Assembly (NCBI RefSeq): GCF_008360935.1
Contig: NZ_SRXO01000001.1
Location: 310,001-374,000, forward strand
Origin: Siccirubricoccus phaeus
Lineage (GTDB): Bacteria > Pseudomonadota > Alphaproteobacteria > Acetobacterales > Acetobacteraceae
Length of the DNA: 64,000 bases
Direction: 5' to 3'
In this document: piece after piece, positions 27,911 to 36,324 of the stretch
Layout: every line of letters starts with the position of its first letter
Numbering within the stretch: position 1 is the first letter of the stretch
Program-made: the position numbers and the translations under genes
The notes under the pieces: model-generated
Databases searched by the model: none
What the model was told of the DNA's origin: nothing
Seen by the model: only the letters and a program-made list of their open reading frames with translations

Positions 27911-28975
27911 TCAGGCGGGGCTCCCGGGCAGGAGGGAGAGGAGGGTCCCGGCGGCGCCGCGCCAGGTGAAGCCGGCGGCGCGGCTGCGGCCGGACTCGGC
28001 CAGGCGGGCGGCGAGGCCAGGTTCGGTGACGAGCCGTTCCAGCGCATCCACCAGGCGGCGCGGGCCGTCGGGGTCGAAGTACAGCGCCGCCTCGCCGCAG
28101 ACCTCGGGCAGGGAGGCGGTGGCGGAGGCGATGACCGGGCAGCCGCAACTCATCGCCTCGATGGGCGGCAGGCCGAAGCCTTCGTAGCGGGAGGGGAAGA
28201 GCAGGCAGAGGGCGTGGTCGTAGAGCGCCCGCAATTCGGCGTCCGAGACGCGACCGAGGGGGGCGACATGCGCGCCGGCCGGGCCGGCCTCGGCGCGGAA
28301 CACGGCGGGGTCCACGGCGCCGGCGACGGCCAGCTTCATGCCGTGGCGGCCGAGCAGCCCGGCCACCTCCGCGAGCCCGCCGAGATTCTTGTGCGCCGCG
28401 CGGGTGCCGACGACCAGGGCGAAGCGGCCGCGCTCCAGCCCGTGCGTCGCCAGCAGGGCGGGGTCCGGCGTCTCGCGCAGGATGTGCTCGCCGCTTTCGC
28501 CGACCAGAGCGAGGCGGGACGGGGCAATGCCCAGGTGATGCGCCAGCCGGCCCCGGGAGAATTCCGAGACGGTGGCGAGGCGGGCGCCGAGCCGCGGCAG
28601 GGCGCGGTGCAGAAATTGGTACCAGCCGCGGAAGGCGCGGGAATAGCTCTCCGGCGTGTCGAAGGCGCCGGCATCGTGCAGCACCACGAGCTGGCGCCCG
28701 CCCATGCCGAGCGGCGCGGTGTTGCCGAGGCTGAGCAGCACCCGGCCACGCGCCAGCAGGGGCAGTTCGAGCTGCTCGAAGGCCTGGCCGCGCAACCGGC
28801 CCTGGATCGGGGCCAGATGCGGGAAGGGCGAGGCGATACCGGCGGGCAGCAGCAGCGCGGCGCCGGGCAGCGCGCCTTCCGCCGCCATGGCATCCAGCGC
28901 CGCCGTCACCTCATGGGCGAAGCGCTGCACCCCGGTCATGCGCTGGCTGAGGAAGCGGCCATTGATTGCCAGCAT
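27911..28975 (-). CDS. Family 4 glycosyltransferase
   Basis: 354 aa. The ATG at 28975 shares its A with the stop of the flippase gene, the natural start, and gives MLAINGRFLSQRMTGVQRFA, the canonical N-terminus of a GT4 subgroup. The C-terminal domain has LVVGTRAAHKNLGGLAEVA and the E-x7-E motif FPSRYEGFGLPPIEAMSCG, with the invariant glutamates. No membrane helix is visible. It ends one base before the next GT4 gene begins, so the two are probably co-translated. Substrate is unknown; a mannosyl- or rhamnosyl-transferase role would be guesswork. Confidence 0.92.
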   Translation of the reverse strand: MLAINGRFLSQRMTGVQRFAHEVTAALDAMAAEGALPGAALLLPAGIASPFPHLAPIQGRLRGQAFEQLELPLLARGRVLLSLGNTAPLGMGGRQLVVLHDAGAFDTPESYSRAFRGWYQFLHRALPRLGARLATVSEFSRGRLAHHLGIAPSRLALVGESGEHILRETPDPALLATHGLERGRFALVVGTRAAHKNLGGLAEVAGLLGRHGMKLAVAGAVDPAVFRAEAGPAGAHVAPLGRVSDAELRALYDHALCLLFPSRYEGFGLPPIEAMSCGCPVIASATASLPEVCGEAALYFDPDGPRRLVDALERLVTEPGLAARLAESGRSRAAGFTWRGAAGTLLSLLPGSPA

Positions 28976-30480
28976 CAGGCGGACCCCAGGCGCAGCAGGC
29001 TGCGGGGATGGCGGAGGGCAAGGCGGTCCTCCTCCGGCAGGGCGCGGAAGGCGACGAGGAGGAAGGCCGCCAGCACCGCCGCACCGCCGGCGACCAGCCA
29101 GGGCAGGGCGGGCAGCGCCAGCAGCGCGGCGAGGCCGAGCCCTGCCACAGCCAGGGGCGGCGCCAGGGCGCGCGCGGCCTCGGCGGCCGGCGGGTAGAGG
29201 CGGGCGGCGAGGAGCAGCTTGGCCAGCGCATCCGTCGCCGCCCGCAGCGCCCAGGCCATGGCCGCGCCCTCGATGCCCAGCAGCGGCAGCAGCAGGGCGG
29301 CAAGGGGGAGGAAGATGGCGGCCTCCGCCAGCACCAGCCCCGCCACCGCATCCGGCCGGCCGATCGCCTCCAGCAGCGCGTTGGGGGCGAAGGCGAGGCA
29401 GGAGAAAAAGATGCCGACGCCGAGGATCTGCAGCACCCGCGCCCCGCCGGCGGCGAATTCGGCGCCGAGCCAGAGCGTCAGCAGCGGCCCGGCAGCCGCC
29501 ACCAGCAGCAGCGACGCCGGCAGCACCAGCGCCATGATGGCCAGCGCCCCCCGCCGCAGCAGCGCCGCCGTCACCGGCGGGTCCCGCAGGAAGGTGCCGG
29601 CGAAGGCGGGCAGCAGGGTCTGGGCGACGGCCACAGGCAGGATCCAGACGCGCAGGACGAGGTCGAGCGGCGTCGCATAGAAGGCGACGGCGGAGAGCGA
29701 GAGCATGGCGCCGATGAGGAAACGGTCGGCATAGAGCAGCGCCTGGGTGGCGAGGCCGGTGAAGGTCATGAAGCCGCCCAGCTTCAGCAGCGGCAGCACC
29801 AGCCGCAGCCGGATGCCGCGCCAGGAAAAGCCTGGCAGCAGCGGCCGCACCAGCCAGGTGTAGGAAAGCGTATTGGCCAGCCGGCAGGCGATCAGCGCCA
29901 GCATCACCCCCACCAGGCTGTCCCAGACCAGCAGCACCAGCACCGGGCCGAGATAGTAGAAGACGTTCACCGGGATGGTGACGAGGTTGGCGGCGCGGAA
30001 GCGCTGCCAGGCCGCCAGCACGCCCCAGAGCGCGGCATTCAGCACCACCAGCGGCGCCGCCAGCGCCATCACCCGGAAGGCGGCGATGGCCTGGGGCTGC
30101 AGCGCCTCCGGCACGCTCAGCAGGCGCTGCACCAGCGCCGGCACGGCGAGCCAGAGCCCGGCCGCGGCGAGCAGGGAGATGCCGGCCAGCGTCGCCAGGG
30201 CGGCGGCGACCAGGCCGGTGGCTTCCTCCGCCCGGCCGGCGCCGATGCGTTCCGCCACCGCCCGCGTCAGCGCCTGGCCGACGCCGAAATCGAACACGCC
30301 GAAGACGCCCACCAGGGCGAGGGCGAGGGTGAACAGCCCCCAGCGCTCCAGCCCGAGCTGATGCACCAGCACCGGCGTCAGCGCCAGCGCCAGCAGCAGC
30401 GGCAGGCCGCGGCCGAGCGCATTCCAGAACACGCCGGAAACCATGGCGCGGGCGCCGGCACGGGCGATGGGGTCTGACAT
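28975..30480 (-). CDS. Wzx-like polysaccharide flippase / MATE-type oligosaccharide exporter
   Basis: 501 aa with about 12-14 hydrophobic segments through the whole length. The start ATG at 30480 gives MSDPIARAGARAMVSGVFWN, the usual amphipathic N-terminus before TM1. Conserved-type features are FGVFDFGVGQALTRAVAERI between TM2 and TM3 and LLYADRFLIGAMLSLSAVAF in the middle. Wzx-type proteins flip undecaprenyl-linked repeat units across the inner membrane; neighbours (priming transferase upstream, four glycosyltransferases downstream) fit. No Wzy polymerase or Wza/Wzc export gene is present in the window. Confidence 0.88.
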   Translation of the reverse strand: MSDPIARAGARAMVSGVFWNALGRGLPLLLALALTPVLVHQLGLERWGLFTLALALVGVFGVFDFGVGQALTRAVAERIGAGRAEEATGLVAAALATLAGISLLAAAGLWLAVPALVQRLLSVPEALQPQAIAAFRVMALAAPLVVLNAALWGVLAAWQRFRAANLVTIPVNVFYYLGPVLVLLVWDSLVGVMLALIACRLANTLSYTWLVRPLLPGFSWRGIRLRLVLPLLKLGGFMTFTGLATQALLYADRFLIGAMLSLSAVAFYATPLDLVLRVWILPVAVAQTLLPAFAGTFLRDPPVTAALLRRGALAIMALVLPASLLLVAAAGPLLTLWLGAEFAAGGARVLQILGVGIFFSCLAFAPNALLEAIGRPDAVAGLVLAEAAIFLPLAALLLPLLGIEGAAMAWALRAATDALAKLLLAARLYPPAAEAARALAPPLAVAGLGLAALLALPALPWLVAGGAAVLAAFLLVAFRALPEEDRLALRHPRSLLRLGSA

Positions 30481-30570
30481 AGGGGTCTGGGATTCCGCAG
30501 GTCGCGCCGGGCGTCGCACCCCCGGCCATGCCCGGTCAAGCGAAGGGAAGGTTGCGTCGGGCGAAAGACC

Positions 30571-30756
30571 GGCCGGTGGTCGCTGGCCGGTGGTCCCGGC
30601 CTTCGCACCGGACCGCCCGGTGGCCAGCGCGGCTTCGCCGCGATGGCCTGTGCGCGGCGCTGCCCGGAAGATCCTTCCGGGGTCCCCATGAAGCTGCGCC
30701 GCAGCTTCATGGGGATTAAGGGGCCCCCGCGGCGCCGCGCAGCAGCTTCGTGGGGA
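30571..30756. repeat. Hairpin-rich spacer between flippase and priming transferase
   Basis: The spacer 30481-30761 contains an 11-bp direct repeat (GGCCGGTGGTC at 30571 and 30585), a GGCCA...TGGCC hairpin around GCGGCTTCGCCGC, and a perfect 14-bp hairpin CCCCATGAAGCTGC/GCAGCTTCATGGGG with a 3-nt loop (30684-30714). A second hairpin at about 30724-30756 closely matches the units of the array at 40809-40985. No gene is visible. Confidence 0.6.
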
Positions 30757-30761
30757 GTAGC

Positions 30762-31496
30762 CTAGTAGGCGCCGCGGCGGGCGATGACCGCCATCGGGGT
30801 GCGCAGCAGGATCTTCACATCCGCCAGCAGGGACGGGTTGACCGCGTAGCGCACATCGAGGGCCACCCGCTCCGCATAGGTGGTGTCGTTGCGGCCGCTG
30901 ATCTGCCACAGGCCGGTAATGCCCGGGCGGACCGAGAGGTAATGCTCGGCGGCGGCGCCGTAATGGGCATTCAGCTCCGCCTGGATCACCGGGCGGGGGC
31001 CCACCAGGCTCATCTCGCCGCGCAGCACGTTGATGAGCTGCGGCAGCTCATCCAGGCTGCTGGCCCGCAGCAGCCGGCCGATCCAGGTGACGCGCGGATC
31101 GCGCTTCAGCTTCCGCGTCGCCTCCCACTCGGCCCGGGCCGCCGGGTCGGAGTCCAGCAGCCGCGCCAGGCGCTCGGCCGAATCCACCACCATGGAGCGG
31201 AATTTCAGGCAGCCGAAGCGCCTTCCGCCACGGCCGATCCGCTCATGCGCGTAGAAGGCCGGCCCGCCATCCGCCCGCACCGCCAGGGCGATCAGGCCAA
31301 ACAGCGGCAGGGCCGCCAGCAGCAGCGCCGTGGCACCGGCGATATCCAGGCCCCGCTTCACGGCAGGCTGCACCGCCTGCCAGCGGGAAAGGCCGCGCCG
31401 CGCGCCATAGCTGGCGATCGCCTGGCGGGTGGCCTGTTTGGCCAAGGCCGGGGAGAGGCCACGGCCCATGGTCTCAATCGCGTCGACGCCCCACAT
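30762..31496 (-). CDS. Undecaprenyl-phosphate sugar phosphotransferase (priming enzyme, WbaP/PssY type)
   Basis: 244 aa. It transfers a sugar phosphate to undecaprenyl phosphate, the first step of repeat-unit assembly. After a cytosolic N-terminus there is one hydrophobic re-entrant helix (LDIAGATALLLAALPLFGLIA, residues ~50-71). The bacterial sugar-transferase signatures follow: GGRRFGCLKFRSMV, SLDELPQLINVLRGEMSLVG, PRPVI and VRPGITGLWQISGRND. Lacking the N-terminal four-helix region of WbaP, it is the short monotopic form. It is the promoter-proximal gene of the minus-strand polysaccharide cluster. Confidence 0.95.
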   Translation of the reverse strand: MWGVDAIETMGRGLSPALAKQATRQAIASYGARRGLSRWQAVQPAVKRGLDIAGATALLLAALPLFGLIALAVRADGGPAFYAHERIGRGGRRFGCLKFRSMVVDSAERLARLLDSDPAARAEWEATRKLKRDPRVTWIGRLLRASSLDELPQLINVLRGEMSLVGPRPVIQAELNAHYGAAAEHYLSVRPGITGLWQISGRNDTTYAERVALDVRYAVNPSLLADVKILLRTPMAVIARRGAY

Positions 31497-31801
31497 GGAT
31501 GCGTTACCTTCCTTCCTTGCTCGCCTGCCCGGAGTGCGGGGTGGCGACCGGCCTGGTGTCCTTGCGGCCTTGGCTTGCGGCCCGGGAGGGCCTCGCCGTC
31601 GTCACCTCGCCCGGCATTCGGGCAGGCTCTTTCTCCCCCAATACCCGCGCCGGAATGCGACGGGTCTGCGGCCGGATTGTGGCGGTGCGGCAAAGCGCGG
31701 CGGGGTGAGGCGGGATTTTTTGCTGCGCTGCGTGCGGGGGCGTGCCAGTATGCACCTATTACGCGAAAGCTCTTTCTTGGTGACAACTAGCGGGGGAGGG
31801 C
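31497..31801. other. Upstream region of the polysaccharide cluster
   Basis: This 305-bp stretch lies between the priming transferase (minus) and a small plus-strand gene. The distal part (about 31690-31800) is less GC-rich than its surroundings and is the natural promoter region for both directions. AAGGAAGG lies ~12 nt before the transferase start on the minus strand. A 69-codon plus frame (31499-31708) starting with a CPEC motif has no ribosome site and is not called. Confidence 0.4.
31759..31773 (+). promoter_or_regulatory. 15-bp box TTACGCGAAAGCTCT (copy 1)
   Basis: The exact reverse complement of this box occurs at 32530-32544. This copy ends 28 nt upstream of the small membrane-protein gene at 31802, and the other lies ~100 nt upstream of the convergent gene at 32138-32431, so both precede a gene in the same relative orientation. 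The TTACGCG heptamer also occurs at 31943-31949 (reverse) and 32565-32571. A shared operator or promoter element is likely; the regulator is unknown. Confidence 0.45.
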
Positions 31802-31954
31802 ATGGGCTATTTCCGGTCGCTGACGCGCAAGCCCTTCATATTGCTGCTGGAAGCGCAGGGGGACGCGCTGCGCCCGGCGCGTGGCCTGGTGCTGGCCGTA
31901 CTGCTTTCCGCGGGATTTTGGCTGCTGGTCGCCCTACTGCTGCGCGTAATCTAG
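31802..31954 (+). CDS. Small single-pass membrane protein, function unknown
   Basis: This 50-aa product is too short for routine gene calling. The ATG follows GGGGGAGGG, a strong ribosome site. Residues ~1-25 are polar and basic (MGYFRSLTRKPFILLLEAQG), and residues ~28-49 are strongly hydrophobic with one Trp (GLVLAVLLSAGFWLLVALLL), predicting one transmembrane helix with a cytoplasmic N-terminus. The 15-bp box TTACGCGAAAGCTCT lies just upstream. I recognise no family. It is probably a real small protein, judged from the ribosome site and composition. Confidence 0.5.
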   Translation: MGYFRSLTRKPFILLLEAQGDALRPARGLVLAVLLSAGFWLLVALLLRVI

Positions 31955-32137
31955 CCCCGGCCCCCTGGCCCCTTGGGCGGCGCGCCTGACAAGGGCGTGA
32001 GGGTAGGGGCCGCGCCGGCGCCATGACCCCGGGCTGCGGGCCGCGCCGGCCGCCGCCACCTTGGCGAGAGGCACGGAAAGCGCCGCCCGACCCCGCCTGC
32101 TGCCCTCTTCGCCGATCGGCGCCGCTTCCGGCCCGCG

Positions 32138-32431
32138 TCAGTGCGCCCCGATCCGCACATGGATGCGCGCGCCGCCCTGGCGCGGCCGCGGCACCAGCGC
32201 GGTGATACGGCCCTGGCGCCAGGCCGGGTCCTCCGTCAGCAGGTCGGAGAGCAGGGCGGTTTCCGCCGGCGGCAGCCGGCCCAGCCGCGCCCCGCCCGGG
32301 CGCCATGCCTCGATTTCCCGCCCGCCATGGGTGATGCGGAACTCCACCGTGTCCCCCACCCGCGGCGCCGGCAGATCCGGCCGTGCATCGGTGCCTTCCA
32401 GAAGATAGGTCAGCCACTCAATGTCCTGCAC
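32138..32431 (-). CDS. Small conserved-looking protein, possibly HIRAN-like
   Basis: 97 aa with a GTG start. The segment GDTVEFRITHGGREIEAW, then GARLGRLPPAETALLSDLL and GRITALVPRPR, has the beta-strand order and the G-x-LGxLP-plus-helix pattern of HIRAN-like domains, which bind DNA ends or single strands. The match is by eye and weak. No signal peptide or membrane helix is visible. It converges on the 50-aa gene and has the second copy of the 15-bp TTACGCG box ~100 nt upstream. The ribosome site is poor (GGGGG ~9 nt upstream). Confidence 0.5.
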   Translation of the reverse strand: MQDIEWLTYLLEGTDARPDLPAPRVGDTVEFRITHGGREIEAWRPGGARLGRLPPAETALLSDLLTEDPAWRQGRITALVPRPRQGGARIHVRIGAH

Positions 32432-32529
32432 GCCAAGCCCCCATCAGACGTGGCGGCCCAATGCCGCCGTGGGCCGCCGGTCATCCACCATGATTCCGTG
32501 ACAGGCCGAGCATGGCGATCATGAGGATG

Positions 32530-32544
32530 AGAGCTTTCGCGTAA
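32530..32544 (-). promoter_or_regulatory. 15-bp box TTACGCGAAAGCTCT (copy 2, reverse strand)
   Basis: This is an exact inverted copy of the box at 31759-31773, located upstream of the minus-strand gene at 32138-32431. A partial dyad, CACGTAA/TTACGCGTG, follows at 32557-32573. The two 15-mers bound a 786-bp segment, so terminal repeats of a decayed mobile element are an alternative reading; no transposase or target duplication is visible. Confidence 0.45.
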
Positions 32545-32589
32545 GTGAGTGAATTCCACGTAAATTACGCGTGCCGATTGCAGGCGGCG

Positions 32590-33693
32590 CTATGCCGCCA
32601 GCAGCTCCACCGCTTCCTCGGCGAGGGAGAGGGAGGCGGTCAGCCCCGGGCTCTCGATGCCGAACAGGTGCAGCAGGCCGGGAATGCCATGGTCCCGCGG
32701 CCCGCTCGGGGTGAAATCCTGCCCCGGCGCGCCGGGCGGGACGATCTTCGGCCTTATGCCCGAATAGCCGGGCGCCAGCGCGCCGTCCTGCAGCCCGGGC
32801 CAGTAGCGGCGGATGGCGGCGTAGAAGCTTTCGCCGCGGCGGTGATCCACCTCGTAATCCAGCGTCTCCACCCATTCCACATCGGGGCCGAACCGCGCCT
32901 GGCCGCCCAGGTCGATGGTCAGATGGGTGCCGAGGCCGCCCGGCACCGGCACCGGGTAGATGAGGCGGGAGAAGGGGTTCTTCCCCGTCAGGGTGAAGTA
33001 ATTCCCCTTGGCGAAATAGGCCTCCGGGATCAGTTGGCGCGGCATGCCGGCGATCGCCCGCGCCAGCCGCGGCGCATGCAGCCCGGCGGAGTTCACGAAG
33101 ATCCGGCAGCGCAGCGCCAGGGGTTCCTCCCCGCCCACCTGGATCTCGATGCCCGAATCGCTCGCCCGCCCCGCCGTCACCGGCGCGTGGAAGACGAAGG
33201 TGGCGCCGGCATTCTCCGCATCGCCCTGCAGGGACAGCATGTAGGCGTGGCTGTCGATGATGCCGGTGCTGGGGGAGAGCAGGGCGGCGGTGCAGTGCAA
33301 GGCGGGCTCCAGCGCCAGCGCTTCCGTGCGCGAGAGCAGCGCCAGGTCCGGCACGCCATTCGCCGCGGCGCGGGCCTGGATGGAGACCAGCTTGCCGGCC
33401 TCCTCCTCATCGGTCGCGACGATCAGCTTGCCGCAATTGGCGTGCGGCAGGCCGCGCTCCGCGCAATAGGCGTAGAGCATCCGCTTGCCAGCCACACAGT
33501 GCCGGGCCATGCGGCTGCCGGCGGGGTAGTAGATGCCGGCGTGGATCACTTCGGAATTGCGCGAGGAGGTCTCGGTGCCGATGCCCTCGGCGGCATCGAG
33601 GACCAGCACCTCGCGGCCGCGCAGGGCCAGGGCACGGGCGACGGCCAGACCCACCACGCCGGCGCCGGCGACAACGCAATCCACCTCTTCCAA
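32590..33693 (-). CDS. FAD-dependent oxidoreductase, L-2-hydroxyglutarate oxidase-like
   Basis: 367 aa, DAO family. The N-terminal FAD dinucleotide-binding motif is [41 protein letters not shown] is the signature that separates L-2-hydroxyglutarate oxidases (LhgO/L2HGDH) from other DAO enzymes. [13 protein letters not shown] and [20 protein letters not shown] near the C-terminus are the second FAD-contacting region. The usual role is oxidation of L-2-hydroxyglutarate to 2-oxoglutarate, feeding electrons to the quinone pool. It is separated by 24 bp from a CPBP protease gene; no pathway partner is adjacent. Confidence 0.85.
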   Translation of the reverse strand: MEEVDCVVAGAGVVGLAVARALALRGREVLVLDAAEGIGTETSSRNSEVIHAGIYYPAGSRMARHCVAGKRMLYAYCAERGLPHANCGKLIVATDEEEAGKLVSIQARAAANGVPDLALLSRTEALALEPALHCTAALLSPSTGIIDSHAYMLSLQGDAENAGATFVFHAPVTAGRASDSGIEIQVGGEEPLALRCRIFVNSAGLHAPRLARAIAGMPRQLIPEAYFAKGNYFTLTGKNPFSRLIYPVPVPGGLGTHLTIDLGGQARFGPDVEWVETLDYEVDHRRGESFYAAIRRYWPGLQDGALAPGYSGIRPKIVPPGAPGQDFTPSGPRDHGIPGLLHLFGIESPGLTASLSLAEEAVELLAA

Positions 33694-33717
33694 TGTCGTC
33701 TCCCTGAACTGCGCCGC

Positions 33718-34362
33718 TCAGGCGCGGCGGCGGCCGAGCAGCCCGGCCAGGTCGGTTGTCACATGCGCCAGCATGAGGGCCGGCAGATCGCCCGACCAGG
33801 CGAAGGCGGCGGTCAGCAGCGCGCCCGAAAGCGCCGTCGCCAGCGCCGGCCCGGTGCCCCAGAGCGGCAGATGCGCCAGCGCGAACGCCGCGACCACCGC
33901 CAGGCCGGCGAGCCAGGCCGGCAGCGCCTCGGCCAGCCGCGTATAGGCGAAGCCGCGATAGAGCAACTCCTCCACCGCCCCGCCGAGGCAGGCGGCGAGG
34001 GCGAGATACCAGCGCGGGTAGCGGTGCAGCCGGGCGATCCCGGCCTCGAAGCCGCCAAACCCGAGCCAGGCCGGCAGGCGCAGCAGCAGCGGGCCGACCA
34101 CCAGGATGAAGAGGGCGGCGAGGCCGAGGCCGAGGGGCAGGGAATGCGTCAGGAAGGGCGCGCCGAAGCCGAGGGAGTCGAGCCCCCGCCCTTCCCAGAC
34201 CAGGACCAGGAGGAGGAGGAACAGCGCCAGCAGGAGAAGCGCCGCCTGGCCGAGCAGCGCCGGCCCCAGCCCCGGCGGTCCGGCCCGCCCCAGGGCAGCG
34301 ATCGCCGGCGGGCCGAGCAGCGCCGCGCCCAGCCCCGTCACGGTCGCGGCCGAGAGCGGCAT
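33718..34362 (-). CDS. CPBP-family intramembrane glutamic endopeptidase
   Basis: 214 aa with about six hydrophobic segments. The CPBP (Abi, PF02517) catalytic motifs are present: EELLYRG at residues 131-137 (Glu131, Glu132, Arg136) and FALAHLPLW around His164, followed by the C-terminal HVTTDLAGLL segment. Members cleave membrane substrates or act as membrane-bound maturation or immunity proteins. It ends 7 bp from the enoyl-CoA hydratase gene on the same strand. The substrate is unknown, and its placement among metabolic genes gives no hint. Confidence 0.88.
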   Translation of the reverse strand: MPLSAATVTGLGAALLGPPAIAALGRAGPPGLGPALLGQAALLLLALFLLLLVLVWEGRGLDSLGFGAPFLTHSLPLGLGLAALFILVVGPLLLRLPAWLGFGGFEAGIARLHRYPRWYLALAACLGGAVEELLYRGFAYTRLAEALPAWLAGLAVVAAFALAHLPLWGTGPALATALSGALLTAAFAWSGDLPALMLAHVTTDLAGLLGRRRA

Positions 34363-34369
34363 GGCGGCG

Positions 34370-35176
34370 TCAATGCCCGCGGAAGACCGGCTTCCGCTTC
34401 TCCTGGAAGGCGCGCAGCCCCTCCTTGATGTCCTCGCTGGCCTTGGCCTGGGCGATCCGTTCCTTCAGCGCCGGCACGTCCAGCGCCTGGTGGCCGATCT
34501 CGTTGATGGCGCGCTTGGCGCCCTGCACCGCCAGCGGCGCCAGCTCGCCCAGCCGATCGGCGATGGCGTCGATGCGGGCGTCCAGCGCCTCCGGCGCCAC
34601 CAGATCGGTCAGGTAGCCGATGCGCAGCAGCTCCTCGCTGCTCTGCTCCTCCGCCAGCATGAACAGCCGCTTGGCGTTGTTGAAGCCGAGGCGGGAGACG
34701 TAGCGCCTGAGCCCGCTCTCGTAATAATGCACCCCGATCCGCGCGGCGGGCATGAACATCACCGTGCGCGGGGTGACGCCGACGCGGAAATCGCAGGCCA
34801 GCGCCAGATCCGTGCTGCCGCCATAGACCCCGCCATGCAGCCGGGCGATGGTCGGAATCCGCAGCATTTCCAGCCGGTTGATCATGTCCTCGAAGGTGGC
34901 GCCCGGGGTGTCCCTGATGCCGCCGGCCGCCGCCTGCTGCGCCATGGAGCCGAGATGGGCGCCGGCAGAGAAGGACTTCCCGGTGGAGGCGATGACCAGC
35001 GCCCGGATTTCCGGGTTTGCCTCTACCTCTCCCAGCAGGCGGAGGATTTCGACGATGTCCTCCGGCTGGATGCGGTTCATCACTTCCGGCCGGTTCAGCT
35101 GCAGGGTGGCGCGGCTGCCCGAAAGGGTCAGGCTAGGCAGGCTGCCTTCGTCGCGGGGCTTCAGGGCGGCGCTCAT
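34370..35176 (-). CDS. Enoyl-CoA hydratase/isomerase family protein
   Basis: 268 aa from the ATG at 35176, which is preceded by GGAGG on the minus strand. The crotonase fold is clear: LQLNRPEVMNRIQPEDIVEI, the oxyanion loop SFSAGAHLGSM, and IPTIARLHGGVYGGSTDLAL with the second oxyanion-hole glycine. The catalytic-glutamate positions of classical hydratases are not obvious, so it may be an isomerase or other crotonase. It is divergent from the HMG-CoA-lyase-like gene across 188 bp and probably belongs to the same acyl-CoA degradation function. Confidence 0.9.
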   Translation of the reverse strand: MSAALKPRDEGSLPSLTLSGSRATLQLNRPEVMNRIQPEDIVEILRLLGEVEANPEIRALVIASTGKSFSAGAHLGSMAQQAAAGGIRDTPGATFEDMINRLEMLRIPTIARLHGGVYGGSTDLALACDFRVGVTPRTVMFMPAARIGVHYYESGLRRYVSRLGFNNAKRLFMLAEEQSSEELLRIGYLTDLVAPEALDARIDAIADRLGELAPLAVQGAKRAINEIGHQALDVPALKERIAQAKASEDIKEGLRAFQEKRKPVFRGH

Positions 35177-35364
35177 GACGGGTCCTCCGGATCTTCCCCT
35201 GCTTGTGCCGCCCCGGGGCGGCTTCGGCAACTCCCTGGCGCAGCCGGGGCGCCTCGGGGGGCGCCGCCGGATGGCCATCCCGCCGTCATCCACACTGCCA
35301 TCCCCTGGCGCATGCCGCCCGCCGGGCGCAACATGCCCCGCCTGCAAGAGAAGGGGAGGGGCCC

Positions 35365-36324
35365 ATGGCCGACCTGCCGAACCGCGTCGACATCCATGAG
35401 GAAGGCCCGCGCGAGGGCTTCCAGATCGAGCCCGGGCCGATCCCGACCGCGGACAAGATCGCCCTGATCGAGGCCCTGGCCGAAACCGGGCTGCGCCACA
35501 TCCAGATCTGTTCCTTCGTGAACCCCCGACTGGTCCCCGGCTGGGCCGATGCGGAAGCGGTCGCCGGCGGCTTCCGCCCGAAGCCGGGCGTCGAGTACAC
35601 CGCCCTCTGGTTCAACGAGAACGGGCTGAACCGGGCGCTGGGTTTCGCCGACCGGCTCACCCTCGGCGGCTCCATTTCGCTGGCCGCCTCCAACGCCTTC
35701 TCCATCAAGAACCTGAACCGGCCGCATGCCGAGAACCTGGCGGCGATGCGGAAGCAGACCGCGGTCCACCAGAAGCACGGCATCAAGGTGACGCGGGTCG
35801 GAATCATGGCCGCCTTCGGCTGCAACTACCAGGGCGACATCTCGCCGGAGCTGGTGGTGCAGACCGTCGCCGACGGCCTCGCCATCGCCGCCGAGGCGGG
35901 CGAGACCATCACCGATATCTCACTCGCCGACACCATGGGCTGGGCCACCCCCATCCGCATCGAGCGCGGCGTGTCCGCCGTGCGGGAGCGCTGGCCCGAT
36001 CTCCGCATCGGCCTGCATCTGCATGACACGCGCGGGCTGGCGGTGGCCAACGCCCATGCCGGCCTCCGCCTCGGCGTCACGAAATTCGACAGCACCGCGG
36101 GCGGCCTCGGCGGCTGCCCCTTCGCCGGCCAGAAGGGCGCCGCCGGCAACATCGCGACGGAGGAGCTGGCGCTGCTCTGCGAGGAGATGGGCATCGACAC
36201 CGGCATCGACCTCGACGCGCTGATCGAGGTCGGCCGCATGGCGGAGCGCATCGTCGGCCACGCCCTGCCGAGCGAGCTGCTGCGCGCCGGCAGCCTCGAC
36301 GCCTTCCGCCGGAAGGCGGCATGA
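35365..36324 (+). CDS. Hydroxymethylglutaryl-CoA lyase-like protein
   Basis: 319 aa. I chose the ATG at 35365, preceded by GGGGAGGGG; earlier in-frame codons lie in low-complexity sequence. DRE-TIM motifs: HEEGPREGFQIEPGPIPTAD holds the catalytic Arg/Glu pair, LHLHDTRGLAVANAHAG the metal-binding His-x-His, and STAGGLGGCPFA the active-site cysteine loop of HMG-CoA lyases. The lyase cleaves HMG-CoA or a similar branched acyl-CoA to acetyl-CoA plus a keto acid. It overlaps the CoA-transferase gene by four bases, so this is a catabolic pair, perhaps for a leucine-type or methyl-branched acid. Confidence 0.92.
   Translation: MADLPNRVDIHEEGPREGFQIEPGPIPTADKIALIEALAETGLRHIQICSFVNPRLVPGWADAEAVAGGFRPKPGVEYTALWFNENGLNRALGFADRLTLGGSISLAASNAFSIKNLNRPHAENLAAMRKQTAVHQKHGIKVTRVGIMAAFGCNYQGDISPELVVQTVADGLAIAAEAGETITDISLADTMGWATPIRIERGVSAVRERWPDLRIGLHLHDTRGLAVANAHAGLRLGVTKFDSTAGGLGGCPFAGQKGAAGNIATEELALLCEEMGIDTGIDLDALIEVGRMAERIVGHALPSELLRAGSLDAFRRKAA

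Noticed and set aside
26828..30477. Long plus-strand frames opposite the polysaccharide genes
   Set aside because: They oppose clear GT4 and flippase genes; composition is typical of antisense frames in GC-rich DNA.
31499..31708. 69-codon plus frame starting three bases from the priming transferase, with a CPEC motif
   Set aside because: No ribosome site and no second Cys pair for a zinc ribbon; it lies in the probable promoter region of the cluster.
32590..33693. Glycerol-3-phosphate dehydrogenase or sarcosine oxidase for the FAD enzyme
   Set aside because: The [16 protein letters not shown] signature and overall length fit L-2-hydroxyglutarate oxidases better.
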